From NCBI GenBank assembly GCA_037176705.1, contig CM073885.1:167638290-167702289 (forward strand): 64,000 nt of DNA, read 5' to 3'. Positions 43,425-54,503 of this stretch are shown piece after piece (within the stretch, counting starts at the first letter, position 1; each line of letters opens with the position of its first letter). This DNA is from Molossus alvarezi. Lineage: Eukaryota; Chordata; Mammalia; Chiroptera; Molossidae. The notes below the pieces were generated by a model, which had not been told where the DNA came from, ran no database searches, and was given only the letters and a program-made list of their open reading frames with translations. The translations under genes were made by a program, and so were the position numbers.

Positions 43425-44050
43425 CAACTCTAAATATAGGAGATATACTAAATGATGTTATTTAAAGATTCTCAAGTCTAAGTAGGGGAGATAATATTAA
43501 AGATGTTCCAAATATCTACTCATTTGTAGAACTTATAGTGGCAAGATAGTATTAATGATTATAATAATTAATACTTACCATAGTCTAATTTAAGGAAGTT
43601 CAAGCTAAAGTATTACAGTTCAACTTGTTTTAACTAAATAACTTTGGCTATTTTCTATAAAGCTAAAGGGATATTCTTTTGATCAGTATTTGTATGGTAT
43701 TTACCTAGTATTTAATATATAATAATTAAACATATAAATATATAATATGCATATTTATATTTCAATATAATTATTTAGTGTAGTAATATATAATATCTAT
43801 CTAGTGCCCAACTCAGATATAGTGCTTTTTGTGTAAAGTATGAGTACATATTTTATGACATTTTTTACACACTTATGGCATAAGTAATCCCACTGAATCC
43901 AGAAGAAAAGATTTTATGCAGCCAATATTTGTGAGTCATGTTATTTACTAAATGTTTACTGTTTTCCAGGCACTAGAAATTCAGTAAACAACTAAAGAGT
44001 TGCAATAAAGATAGCATTAGAATCGTAGGCGACTGAAAAGGGTTCTTTTC
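43425..44050. other. no gene seen; extremely AT-rich at 43690-43800
   Basis: 43690-43800 is almost pure A/T with many TATAAT and ATATTTA steps, as in matrix-attachment-like or DNA-unwinding regions. 43940-43990 (TTACTAAATGTTTACTGTTT, TCCAGGCACTAGAAATTCAG) is probably an antisense L2 3' end. Confidence 0.4.
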
Positions 44051-44054
44051 TCTT

Positions 44055-46185
44055 TATTTTGTCTTGTTTAAAAATTTGAACCGGCTCATTAATCATGAAA
44101 GAGAAACTTTGCCTGCTTTATGTATTGCTATTAAAGGCATGTATAGTACCTATTACTGTATAACACCTACCCTGCAGCAATCTATTTTTCTTTTCTTTTC
44201 AACACTGAACTTCAGAGAAAATGGAAGCAAATGGTGCCACATCTGTTCACACCCCGCCAAGAGTTGGCCAAGCTCCTTCGAGTTGTAGAGATCTACAGCT
44301 ATTTTCTTTCCTTTTCTATTAGTCTTGGGGACCTGATCTCTCATTCCTTTAGAATCCAGGAAATGTGAGCTGTGTGGAGCCCCGATTCTACTGAAATCTG
44401 CTTTGAGGAATGGTAGAGGCAGGTTGTGAAGGGCCCTGAACTGAAGCCTCTTTGACATGAACTCTCTCCTGGTTTTCCAGTAATGCGCACAAAGTAATAC
44501 ACGGGAGCCTTTCTTTTCCATTTATTTTAGGGAGTGATGAACCCGCCTTGCTCATATTTGCATCTTCACGTCATTCCTCCCTTTGTAATGGCATCTGAGA
44601 TGCAGGGATGCGCACGCTGTGCTGTTATGTCTTGGACCCTCTTTTCCCTCCAAGTTTTGTTTAGATGAGTCTTAGATCTTGGGTAGATGTTTGTGTAGAA
44701 ATTGTATTGACAGAAACATCTGTGTAGATCCCGGTCCAAAATAATATTTAGTTCTAGGAAGTTTGTTCAGAAACAGCTGCCAGCTGACATGACATTATAA
44801 AAGTATTTGCAGGACCGGTACACTGCGTGTAGCGTTTTGCATTTGCCTCTGATGAACTGACAGCTGGGGTGCGGAGAAATAATATTCAGTGTCGTGTGGA
44901 GCAGCACCCAGGCACGATTTTTTGGGACAGAGATGAGCATCACTGGCCCCCCTAAAACAGCCCTGTGGGAAGGCTAGTGTATCCTGTAGCAATTTCTTGT
45001 TTGTAAGCTATTGTTTTTTTATAGATAAATCCAGGACTGGAATTTCTGTTCCTTCTTTTTTCTTCACACTATTGAATGAGTTAATGATTCACTACCTGAA
45101 TGCCGCAATAAATATATCCCTAGGTTTAATTCATTATCATTTATATATATTGTAATTATTTTTCTCTGCAAAGGATTGCTGTTTCACTATTTTTAAGAGA
45201 GTCTGAGGATTTTTTAAATATTAAGATAAGGTTCTATATTAATAATGAATAGGCATTTTTAAATTTTGGTTAAAGATAGTAGGTCATATGTGAGATGAGA
45301 GAGAACAAAAACTGGTTTATGAGAGGTATAGACCAAGCATACTTTAAAAAATATTTTTTTGTGTGTGTCAGAGGAAAGAATGCTGGGCTTACTAAATATA
45401 TGATTTAAATATGATAATTCATAAAATATATGGTGGGCCTCTGGCCAATTCAAACTAATTATCCATGAATTATATAATATATTCTTAGGAGAGGGACCAA
45501 CATGAGTAAATTGAAGCAAAATACCATTTGTGATCATTTTGGACAGATTTTAAAATTTGAATATGAGAAAGAACAGTTTCATGCTAATTAATCATATTTT
45601 GGGCTCTTGCACTAACGTAGGTACCCAGCTGGTACATAGTCTTAGGTTAAATCTGAAAGCCTTGCAAAGCCTTCTTCACGTCCTGATTTGATCCACTGAT
45701 CTAAATGTATCTTCTTTAAGAACATTTGAAGTAAACATCACCATATATGTTTTACTTGGTATAATTTAATGTAAAGTTTTATGACTATATTATTTCCTTG
45801 ATTGATTTTCTCTGATGCTGTAGATTCTGTCACATGGCTTTGTGTCTAACATCATCCTGTCCAGCAGTGTGGCTGACGCTCGGGTGCAATGTCCTCACAG
45901 GAGGACACTCCTTACACTGGAGCAGAAAATTGGATCAGGACTGGACTCGGTCGGCCAGACCAGTACGCAGTTACCACTTTTATCTTAAGCCTCATGTTCT
46001 TTATGGAAATATCCAAAGTATAAATAGTTTAGAAATAGAATAATTTTTATAAGTGCCTTTTTTTTTTTTTTTTATCAAAACACGACTACCTTTGTGCTGA
46101 GGCTAATTACATCAGTGAAAGTGCTGATGAGATGTTGGTGTTAAAAAAATGGGGAAAATGGACTCTTGATGAGAATTAGCTAATT
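44055..46185. other. no gene seen
   Basis: Mostly unique. The 122-codon minus frame at 44153-44521 and the 92-codon minus frame at 45259-45537 show no domain. A T run lies at 46057-46073. Confidence 0.45.
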
Positions 46186-46189
46186 CATT

Positions 46190-46620
46190 TAATTATACAC
46201 ACAACAATTATACGCTGAGCAATTATTACGTGTGCTATGCTAGGGAATGGAGATGCGATGGTGAATACGATGCAGATATCTCAAAGAAAACACAGAGAAG
46301 TTAATTGGACAAAAAAGTAAACAGATCTTCTTGGTTGAGTAGGAAAAGAGCTCAGGAAGGAATTCACATGAGGCTGTAGTCACATGTGAGAACACCTAAT
46401 GTAAGGTTGAAGGGTCAGTCAAGAGGGGCTTCCTGGAGAAGGTGACACCATTTTTTAGTTGCAAAGGGCAAGTAAGAGTTGGGAAAGCTGGGAGGAGAGG
46501 CAATCCTGGCAGGGAGGGTTGACTTAGTTAATGCCCGGAGGACGCAGAGAAGAAGACACCTTAGGAAAAGGACCACAGTTCAAGGTGGTCAGGGGAGACT
46601 GTAGAAGAGGGGACAGAAAA
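46190..46620 (-). repeat. degenerate antisense L2-like repeat
   Basis: AATTATACGCTGAGCAATTA, TTACGTGTGCTATGCTAGGG, AATGGAGATGCGATGGTGAA, GGGGCTTCCTGGAGAAGGTG and ACACCATTTTTTAGTTGCAA follow the antisense L2 order (TTTATTGAGCGCC ... GTGCTAGGCGCTGGGGATAC ... GGCCTCCCTGAGGAGGTGAC). Confidence 0.55.
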
Positions 46621-46704
46621 GTGGGACTAGTTTTTTGTAGATGTTTTACCAGCAAGTAGTAGTTTGTATATTATCTCTCAATATTTTTATTCCACATTGA
46701 TGCA

Positions 46705-47181
46705 ATGAGGATAAAAAATGGAGGAAAGTTGATCTCGTTGTGTGTTGGATTTTCAGAAAGCTGGGACATCTCTGGAAATCAGGGCTCTTCGCCTGTGGAC
46801 AAAGTTAAATCTGCACAATCAAAAGAGTCCTCTCTCCTGGGCTCCATGTCAGAGGCGACTTGGTTAGACTCTGGGACCAAGTCTCACGCTGTCTCTTTGA
46901 GCATGAATCTGAAGGCTGATAGAAAACTTTGGCTCTTCTTTCTGCTTGTGAAATGTATTTTTCCACTTCCCCGAGGTAGAGTTGAGTCGCGCTTCACTTG
47001 CAAATTCAGGGTAAGCTTTCATGTGCTCCGAGGGCCCTGCCTTCTCATGGGTGGAATGAATTTACCAAAAGATATCCCCTTTGGTTTTGTATTTTTAAGA
47101 CTATCATATGCTTTGCTACTTCCCTGCCATTTATCATCCCAAAATACAGTGGGGGAGGAAAATGACCTAAAAGAACTTCAA
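46705..47181 (+). other. long chance-like open frame running into a SINE
   Basis: A 191-codon frame starts at 46705 (MRIKNGGKLISLCVGF) and stays open for 159 codons of non-repeat sequence before entering the Ves SINE at 47182, ending at 47280. I see no domain, signal peptide or splice support, and one frame this long is plausible by chance in 64 kb. It is listed because it is the longest non-GC-rich frame. Confidence 0.1.
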
Positions 47182-47415
47182 CGTAAATTATTTTTTAACT
47201 TGTTTTCTTCATTGATTTTAGAGAGAGAGAGAGGAATGGAGAGGGAGAGAGAGAGAAACATCGATGAAAGAGAACATTGATTGGCCGCCTCCTGCATGCT
47301 ACCCACTGGGGATCTGGCCCACAACCTGGGCATGTACCCTGACCAGAAATCGAACCGGTGACCCCTTGGTGCATGGGTCAGTGCTCAAACACTGAGCCAC
47401 TCCCACCAGGCTAAC
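47182..47415 (-). repeat. Ves SINE, subfamily B, with 10-bp TSD
   Basis: On the minus strand: AGCCTGGTGGGAGTGGCTC, AGTGTTTGAGCACTGACC, CATGCACCAAGGGGTCACC, GGTTCGATTTCTGG, GGGTACATGCCCAGG, GGTAGCATGCAGGAGG, TTCATCGATGTTTCTC and AAAATCAATGAAG. AGAACTTCAA occurs at 47172-47181 and 47416-47425. Confidence 0.95.
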
Positions 47416-47427
47416 AGAACTTCAAAT

Positions 47428-48930
47428 ACCAGAATATATCTGAGGGAGTTTTAGTTGAAGATTGTTACTTTCCGTTTCAGCCTTAGTCATCTAAGGATGC
47501 TCTATAAAGGACTGAAACTTAAAAAAACAAGGGGGGGGGTACGTTTAGACAGAACAAACCATTATGACAGTAAAGAGTAGGTTTTCACAGTCACTTGACA
47601 CATTTCTTCAAGCTATCTCTCAGGAAATACACAATTTTCACTTTCAACTGCCAGGCCCATAATGAACACTACACATTGATGCCTTCAAACCCTCCTTCCT
47701 AACAGATACACGGCCTCGGTTACCACCCCGCTCTGCTGGTTACTGTTATTTCAGCCAAAGCAAAGGTGCTTTGCCCTCTCTGGCCAGCTCCACAAATTTG
47801 CATCTTTATCCTTATTTCTACCTCATTGCTAGTGAAAAAAGGAATCACTGGAATAAACAGACTATAAAAATAATCTTCCTGAGCTTTGTAGTTTTCTTGG
47901 CTCTTTGGATGATTAAAATATGAAGAAAGGAGGTGACATTTCCTGGAGGAAACTGAATAAACACAACCATCTATGCAAATGCAGAGTTTTCTCGAATGTG
48001 GGAATAATGACCATGGTAGAGGTAAGATTCCATCTAGGAAAATCCCAGGGGAAAAAAACTGTAACTAGTATCTATAAATCTGTCTTTGAAAAACCAGAAA
48101 GGGTTTTCACATGAAATGTGATTGATTATTGCCAGTATCAGTAAATAGAAATCTAATAAAATCTGTAAACATCAATATTAAAAACTAACCAGAGGTCTCA
48201 ACTAGGCTTAAGTTTACCTATTATTAACTATTATTCAGGGTTTAGAAACTGTTCAAATATAATTGGTGGTTTTATATATAAATTTGGAAATCTTATTTAA
48301 GTTGTCTTCATGTGCATAAAATAAAGAGGTGTATGGTACTCAGGATTTCCTTAAACTATTGACACATGCTCAAAAAGAAATACCAGTGTCTTCTAGACAC
48401 TGTTTAATGTAGTTTATCTATTTCTGACTATAAAATGTGCTTCCAAAGAAAGCTTAAAGCTATACTATTCCAAGAAAATATACAACCAATATTATTTTAT
48501 TCATATTTAGTTGAGTAATTACCTAATTAGAAGGTGAAAGCTACTGCTAATACAAACTCTATTGATTTATGGAAAAGCATCCCTTTTACTTAATGAGACA
48601 TCTTTGTTATCCTTGAAATAATTTTGTAGTGTTTTTATTTATTTAGTCAGCCTATACATTTTTACCTTGATACTTTATTCTTCTTTTAATATTATTTTAA
48701 AATAAAGCATTGCATAAAAACAACTAGTATGAAGAATATTTGTGGTTAATCCAGAAATTTGAATGAGAAACTGCAAACCTTAGGTTAACATAGGAAAGAT
48801 ATTTTGTCTTAAAAACATTTTTTCCTATCGACATTTGATTATACCCTGTTACTTTTTAATTAAGTCTATCCTAACAGCATCTGCCTGTCCTACAGATGTT
48901 AGAAATGGATGAGATCGTTTCACAGAGGTT
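47428..48930. other. no gene seen
   Basis: AT-rich unique sequence. A 9-G run lies near 47531. The 64-codon frame at 47920 has no domain. Confidence 0.5.
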
Positions 48931-48934
48931 TGAA

Positions 48935-49110
48935 GGCGAGAACTCGGGGTTCCAGTTTCCGCTGTGCCCCTTTCTACCTGGAATAACTGTGAGAAGGTTC
49001 ATTTAATTTTTCTCAACTTACATTCTCACTTCCTCAAAATATTATTATATCGTAGAACTATTGAAAACATTAAATAAGAGTAAACACAGTGTGGTTCGTT
49101 ACTATATTAC
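48935..49110 (+). repeat. diverged MIR SINE
   Basis: GGCGAGAACTCGGGGTTCCA, CTGTGAGAAGGTTCATTTAA, TTTTTCTCAACTTACATTCT, CACTTCCTCAAAATATTATT and AAACATTAAATAAGAGTAAA follow the MIR order with heavy substitution. Confidence 0.55.
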
Positions 49111-49111
49111 T

Positions 49112-49715
49112 TTTTAATTTTAATATTAAGTTTAAATGTTTAGTGTTTCATGAACATTATATTGAGTAGTAATAACAATGTATTGTAATATATTTCTGAA
49201 CATCCTGATTATGCTAGATACATATCTATATTTTTGTTTAGAAAACTAGTGAAAATATATTTTAAAATTCATTTTGGAGGGCTATACAATAATGCAATAG
49301 TCATCAAAATATTTAATAAACCATCATGAGCATGCAATTTGGTGTTAAGTTTTATAAATGTAATAAGATACTATGGAATATGACTAAAATACAGAAAAAA
49401 AATAGAAAGGAGTAGAAATTCACTTCATAAGGGTTAGATTGAAAACACCAGAGTATTTCAGCAAAATTGAAAGTGGAAGACATGGGATCTATTATTTATC
49501 TCTAAATATAATTGAAAGTGATACATTTGCTGAAGTGTTGTACATAAAGTGTTTAGGTCATCTCCTGGCATTAATAAGCTAATCAGTGAAGATTAGCTAC
49601 AATTACTACCATTATCACTATTTCAACTTCTACATCTATTACTGCTAAGGTGTTAGCTCCCCAAACTGGCTTTGTGTAAGGCTCAGGTGAGGAGGGGAAA
49701 ATAGTCATGTATAAT
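49112..49715. other. no gene seen
   Basis: Very AT-rich unique sequence without frames above 60 codons or recognised repeats. Confidence 0.5.
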
Positions 49716-49719
49716 TTAT

Positions 49720-49915
49720 TTCCTGATTACTGTGCACCAGATTCTGTATTAAAAGTTTGTAATACATTATCTCATGTAATATACATAGCAGCCCTGTGAG
49801 GTAGTTTCTATTATTGTCCTCTTTTGTTTGAATGAACAAACAGATTTCAGTTTGAATTGCCCAAGATGCGAGCTGGAATTTGAACTCAGGCACACTTGCT
49901 GCTAACCACCATCAG
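49720..49915 (-). repeat. MIR SINE
   Basis: On the plus strand: GATTACTGTGCACCAGATTC, AATACATTATCTCATGTAAT, ATAGCAGCCCTGTGAGGTAG, TTCTATTATTGTCCTCTTTT, then after a scrambled middle GAATTGCCCAAGATGCGAGC and GGAATTTGAACTCAGGCACA. This is the reverse MIR order. Confidence 0.85.
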
Positions 49916-50014
49916 GATCTGATTTAATGCTTTCTCACAGTGAGGGATTTGGAATGAGACAGAAGGCAGGTGGAGATCCTCTTGGAGGCTGGAACATCGT
50001 AGTATTTAATAGCA

Positions 50015-50070
50015 GAAGGAAGGAAGGGAGGGAGGGAGGAAGGGAGGGAGGGAGGGAGGGAGGGAGGGGA
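50015..50070. repeat. (GGGA)n / (GGAA)n microsatellite
   Basis: About 13 tetranucleotide units, purine-only. The G-rich strand could form a quadruplex. Confidence 0.96.
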
Positions 50071-50404
50071 AGATAGCAAAACAAAGAATAACAACAGTAC
50101 CATGTTTCTTTAAGAGAATTAGGACCTTATGAAGAAAATAGTTCACGTATATGGCAAAAGGATTCTTGAAGGCATCATTCTTTTAACCACATTATGTTGA
50201 CATATCGTAACCTGAAACCCTCCATTATAAGACAAACAAAAAGGTCATCAAAAAGCAGAAAACAGATAATAGCATTGTGTCAATGTCCAATTGTATACAA
50301 GGTGGCAAATTTTATTACAATTTATTCTTCCTTAGGTTCTTTGAACTAAAATTCCTTATTCAAATATAATTTTATCAAAGAGGACTGTGTTGACATTTCC
50401 CATT

Positions 50405-50612
50405 TAGCTGTGCATGCTGTGCTCCCAGGATCCATTTCTTGCTCTGTTTCCCCCATGACACTTGTGTAACTGACTTATGTATTGTTTATTACATGTCACC
50501 TTCCTTTAGTGTAAGCTAAGTGAGGGCTGGGCTTTCTGTCTGTGTCTCCAGAGCCTGGATGTATCCCTGACTCATATTAGACATTTAATAAATATTTGTT
50601 GAATGAATACTC
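50405..50612 (+). repeat. L2 LINE 3' end
   Basis: GCTGTGCATGCTGTGCTCCC, GTAACTGACTTATGTATTG, GTGTAAGCTAAGTGAGGGCT, GGGCTTTCTGTCTGTGTCTC, CAGAGCCTGGATGTATCCC and ACATTTAATAAATATTTGTT then GAATGAAT match the L2 terminus well. Confidence 0.8.
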
Positions 50613-50689
50613 AGGGATAACTAAGCTGAAATGCTTGTCAAGAGCAATGAATGAGTGATTTTTCTTCCAAAGGAATTGGTGAGTGATTT

Positions 50690-51085
50690 TTCTTCAGAAA
50701 ATCCAATAAGTTTGAGAAGAAGTTTCTGGGACCATTAGCCATAAAATAGTCCAGAAAGTGAACGAAGATTTCTGCGAAGGCAACTCAGATCAAGTAAGGG
50801 AAAAATTGCAGGATGTGGCCAAAGCAATTGCATCCCTGAGGTGAACCAGGTCCAAGCCCATAGTGGTGAGCACCCAGATGTGAAGAAAACACTGAAAACA
50901 GGTTTGGGGAGGCCACAAAAAAAACCACTAACCCATATAGTGATGGCAGCCCTGTTAGAGGATGCCATGGGCCAGAGGAACATGTTAATCTGGAAGGAAG
51001 GAAAATCAGGACCTGGAATTCGTGGCCTCCTAAAGAGAATCAGCCCTCCGAGTTTGTGTCAGTCTTCAGCTCTTCTGTCCTAAGA
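50690..51085 (+). other. possible pseudogene debris or exon-like frames
   Basis: After TTTTTCTTCAG at 50697 (acceptor-like) one frame reads KSNKFEKKFLGPLAIK then stops. A neighbouring frame reads HKIVQKVNEDFCEGNSDQ then VREKLQDVAKAIASLR and stops at 50842. An 80-codon frame follows (MNQVQAHSGEHPDVKK...). The helix-like, charged second peptide suggests an old coding fragment with frameshifts, but I do not recognise a parent gene. Confidence 0.2.
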
Positions 51086-51087
51086 AT

Positions 51088-51665
51088 ACCCTGTACCCGT
51101 TTGTGTGTGTTAGCACTGCTGCCTGAATGCCTAGTCAAGTTTCCCCAAATACTTCGATATTGGCTTAGCTCATGGAAGGAAACTGTCTCAGCCACGCTTA
51201 GACAAATGCGGTTTGGAATGCTCTGGAGGAAGGGGCCTGGCCACTGCGGAGCTGGGAGCAGGGTGGAGGGAGGGGATGCTGGGCAGAGCTAGAATCCAGG
51301 TGGGGGTGGGGGCTGGGTAAATGGGTATGATCTTTGTCCAAGGTCTCCTCCAGCGGTGAGGGTCCATGGTCATAGGACATAGATTTTTCTCTGGGGTAAG
51401 TCAATCCAATTGTAAAGAATTTCACTCTGTTGCACCCTCAGAAATGCTTTTAAAGTTTCCCTGGGTCCACTTGAAGGTCACCAGTATTGGGAAAGAGTCT
51501 GTTTTGTTAACTCTCCTTTGCCACATGTCTAATCTTTATGCTGATTCAAATGATTGCACAAACTCCTCAAGAACATTTTGGCTGTTTATATGACACCAAA
51601 GGATTGTTTTGACTAAAACCCTCCTAATATAGCAAAAGGGACGGTACTAGTTCAAAACAAGGGTG
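51088..51665. other. no gene seen
   Basis: Mixed composition. G-rich near 51225-51320 (GGTGGGGGTGGGGGCTGGG, quadruplex-capable). Frames up to 78 codons on both strands lack domains. Confidence 0.45.
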
Positions 51666-51681
51666 TTCATGCAGTATTTTT

Positions 51682-51928
51682 TTTTTAATCCTCACCCGAG
51701 GACATTTTTCCATTTTTCGTTCAGATAGAGTGGGAGGGAGAGAGAGAGAGGAAGAGAGGGAGAGAGAAACATCGACGTGAAAGGGACACATCAAGTGGCT
51801 GCCACCCGCATGACCAACCAGGGCCGGGGACAAACTGCAACTGAGGTATGCGCCCTTAGTGGGAACTGAACCCGGGTCTCTCTGGACTGCAGGCCGATGC
51901 TCTAACCACTGAGCAAACTGGCCAGGGC
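51682..51928 (-). repeat. Ves SINE, subfamily A, with 15-bp TSD
   Basis: On the minus strand: GCCCTGGCCAGTTTGCTCAG, TGGTTAGAGCATCGGCC, CCAGAGAGACCCGGG, GGTTCAGTTCCC, GTTTGTCCCCGGCCCTGG, TCGATGTTTCTC, CTATCTGAACG and GTCCTCGGGTGAGGATTAAA. TCATGCAGTATTTTT at 51667-51681 pairs with TCATGCAATATTTTT at 51929-51943 (14 of 15). Confidence 0.96.
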
Positions 51929-51944
51929 TCATGCAATATTTTTA

Positions 51945-52485
51945 TCATGTGTGCCAAAGTCACCATATTTCAAGTGCTAATGTTTGTCCACGGAGTTAGC
52001 GGAGTTCTTTGCTGCAGTGACTTAAGATGGGGTGGGTCTAGAGAAGTGTTGGGAACAATGAAGGGCTGTCCTGTGGAAGATTGCTGAGCCCATGGTTATT
52101 GTACGCTCACCTAGCAGGGCAGTATGTTTGTCTTTGTTTTGCAGATCATTCTAGACTTAGAGGTATGTGGACCTAACCCTGATTTCACTATGGAGAATCA
52201 CTTATTTTATGTTTCCAAAGTATGATTTTTTGTACAATGGACCAGTGGGAGACTTACAGTGGTTCTAGAATGGAAGAAAAACATTTATAAAAAAAAATCT
52301 CATTAACACTCTATAAAATGTACTCTTTTATTAATATTATAAGAAATTCATTTATTTGGTATCATGAAGGTCTATTTCCATTGCAAAGTGGGAGTAGGGG
52401 GTTATGTAGAGGCCATGGAGTATTGGGTACCACCTAAAATGGTCCAGAGTCCAAAAAGATTGGACAGTTAATTCTTGGAACTTAT
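51945..52485. other. no gene seen apart from a candidate microexon
   Basis: Unique AT-rich sequence. See 52145-52162 for a microexon-like segment. Confidence 0.4.
52145..52162 (+). other. candidate 18-nt microexon
   Basis: A T-rich tract (TTTGTCTTTGTTTTGCAG) is followed by ATCATTCTAGACTTAGAG and then GTATGTGG. Both splice sites are near ideal and only 18 bases apart. If in frame it would encode IILDLE, which adds six residues and keeps the reading frame. No flanking exon is recognised. Confidence 0.25.
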
Positions 52486-52489
52486 TCTG

Positions 52490-52575
52490 TTCTTATGAGG
52501 ACGTATCATAAAAGATCTGTCGGGCATATGAGGACATATTAGTTCTTACGACATATCATAAAAGATCTGTCAGGC
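52490..52575. repeat. local tandem duplication
   Basis: TTCTTATGAGGACGTATCAT then AAAAGATCTGTCGGGC (52490-52525) is repeated as TTCTTACGACATATCATAAA then AGATCTGTCAGGC (52543-52575), with a small deletion in the second copy. ATGAGGACATATTAG lies between them. Confidence 0.85.
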
Positions 52576-52639
52576 TTTTCAAAATTAAAAATCCCAGTTT
52601 CCTAATTCTTAAAATTTCAGACCTGCCTGTGAGTGGTCA

Positions 52640-52886
52640 AGGAAAAGAGAGAGAGGAGGAGAGAGCCCTCCCAGCACGTGGGGGACACTGTGTGAGACTT
52701 GGCTTGCTGAAGGCAGAGCCCGGGGAACAGCTGACCGGCAGAGGCGAACACCTGTGACTGCAGGTGATGAACTGCTTACTCCTGCCGGGCAGCAGCGGCA
52801 GCGGCAGCGGCGCTATGGATTCGAAGAATGGGAGCATTTCCGATAGTTTTCCTTCTACTTGGAAAGAGTTTATATCAGGCAAATAA
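52640..52886 (+). other. small GC-rich exon-like block with ATG
   Basis: A locally GC-rich stretch ends in a (CAGCGG)n run (52790-52811) and then ATG at 52815 with G at -3 and G at +4. It opens MDSKNGSISDSFPSTWKEFI then SGK and a stop at 52886. The block resembles a 5' UTR plus start codon of an alternative first exon. I do not recognise the peptide and see no strong donor (CAG-GCAAAT would be a GC donor). Confidence 0.2.
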
Positions 52887-53056
52887 TACAACAAGTTTCT
52901 TTCAAACCGCTGAGTCTTCTCTTACTGATTGGTATGGAGGAGGGCAACTCACTCTTTCAGAAACAGAGAGAGTCTTAAGCACTCAGCACGGACACATCAA
53001 CCACTGTCCTTTCCTGCCCAACTTGTTTCCTCAACCTCAGATATCCTTTGACTCTT

Positions 53057-53222
53057 CTTTAAAAACTTTATTTTTCAGTTACAGTTGACATACAATATTA
53101 TATTAGTTTCAGGTATACAACATAGTGATTAGACATTTATAGACTTTACAGAGTGCTCACCCCGATAAGTCTAGTACCCATCTAGTACACAGAGTATATA
53201 TAACTAGGTATGGTGGAGTCAC
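53057..53222 (-). repeat. L1 3' end fragment with short TSD
   Basis: On the plus strand: AACTTTATTTTTCAGTTACA, GTTGACATACAATATTATAT, TAGTTTCAGGTATACAACAT, AGTGATTAGACATTTATAGA and AGAGTGCTCACCCCGATAAG. This is the antisense of the 3' end of an L1MA/L1MB-type element. TGACTCTT occurs at 53049-53056 and 53223-53230. Confidence 0.9.
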
Positions 53223-53284
53223 TGACTCTTGAACCTGTTTTTGTTTTGTTTTTTAATTAAACCTTGGTAGCGTGTAGAAATTGC

Positions 53285-53900
53285 AGATGTAGACTCCCTG
53301 TCCTAAGGGAACTGTAGGAAAGAGGGGTAAGCGAAGCACATCGCGTAGAATACAGGGTGCAAGGTGCTAAGCGCTGGAGAACGGGCACACATTGCCAGAG
53401 GGGTCAGGGTCCGATGCAGAAAAGGGAGTTTTCTTCTGGGGAGCTGGGAGAACACTAGACAAGGCTCCTTGAAAGGACTAGACAAGAAACCTCGTTTGAA
53501 CTGGGCAGCGAGGGATGGACGTGATGTTAGCAGGCAGAGTTGAAGGCAGTGAGGATTACAAAGAGGAAAAGCAGAGTGTGTGTCTCCGGGAGCTGCGCGC
53601 AAGCTGCCTCTCGTGGGAGCGAAGCGAGGGAGAGGCTGGGCCTGCTCATTGGCACCTGGTCTTTGAGGTTCTTGACCCAGGGGAAGGGATTTCAACTTTT
53701 TATGATCAGGGAGAGCAGCTGTCAGAAATGTAGAGGACATCTCATGGGGTCAATGATGAGTCTAAAGGATGTCTTCTTATAGTATCATCTAAGAGCCAAC
53801 CGTGTTATTCTAATGGAACGTTCTAGACTGAGGGTCCGCAAGGAAGTCAAGGCAGAGCGGCTCCCAGCGCTCCGCACGGTGCCCTGTTGTGCTCCTTTGG
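53285..53900 (-). repeat. possible antisense L2-like repeat
   Basis: AAGGTGCTAAGCGCTGGAGA, ACAAGGCTCCTTGAAAGGAC and TTTGAACTGGGCAGCGAGGG loosely follow antisense L2. The region is GC-richer than its surroundings, and frames of 72-145 codons on both strands lack domains. Confidence 0.3.
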
Positions 53901-53904
53901 GATG

Positions 53905-54170
53905 CAACATGGAAAGTGGTAAAAAAAGACAGAGGTTTATGCCATTTTAGTTTTTCCATTAACTTTAGAAAATGTGGCAGTGTTAGAAAGTAAATAGAAA
54001 GGAAATTCTGAACGTAGTCAATGACCCTTTTGCAGTTTTACTCGTTAATTGTGTTATAAAAATAAATAACGGAAAGTTGTCGGTAACAACGTGTGGGAAA
54101 AAGAATATTATGTCATTTTCAGAAGGGATAATCAGAGAGGCTAAAAAGATAAGAAGATAATGTTAATTGT
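53905..54170. other. no gene seen
   Basis: AT-rich unique sequence. Confidence 0.5.
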
Positions 54171-54184
54171 TAGAAGTATTTTTA

Positions 54185-54382
54185 TTTTTTTAAATTAATT
54201 TGTTTATTTTTGTTACAGATGTTTCTCCTTTTCCCCCCACTGATTCCCCCCTCCTCTCCCTCCCCGCCCTGTCCCCAGCTTTGTTGTCCATGTCCATTGG
54301 TCATACACACATGCATATAAGTTCTGAGGTTTATCTCTCCCCCACCACTCCCTCTTCTGGGGATTGTCCGTCTGGACCCCAT
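54185..54382 (-). repeat. L1 3' UTR, 5'-truncated, with 13-bp TSD
   Basis: On the plus strand: TGTTACAGATGTTTCTCCTT, a C-rich middle, TTGTTGTCCATGTCCATTGG, TCATACACACATGCATATAA, GTTCTGAGGTTTATCTCTCC and GGGGATTGTCCGTCTGG. The same text starts the L1 at 62300. AGAAGTATTTTTA (54172-54184) and AGAAATATTTTTA (54383-54395) match at 12 of 13. Confidence 0.92.
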
Positions 54383-54503
54383 AGAAATATTTTTAAATGG
54401 TAAATTTAAATAACCACGCTAAGTTTAACAACCTTGGTAAGTAATAGTAAAAGGTAGTGAAATGCCCCAAATTTGTCAACAAATGCGTATAATAAAAATA
54501 AAG

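Noticed and set aside
46705..47280. 191-codon open frame as a gene
   Set aside because: It runs into a Ves SINE, lacks any domain or splice support, and one such length is expected by chance in a window of this size and composition.
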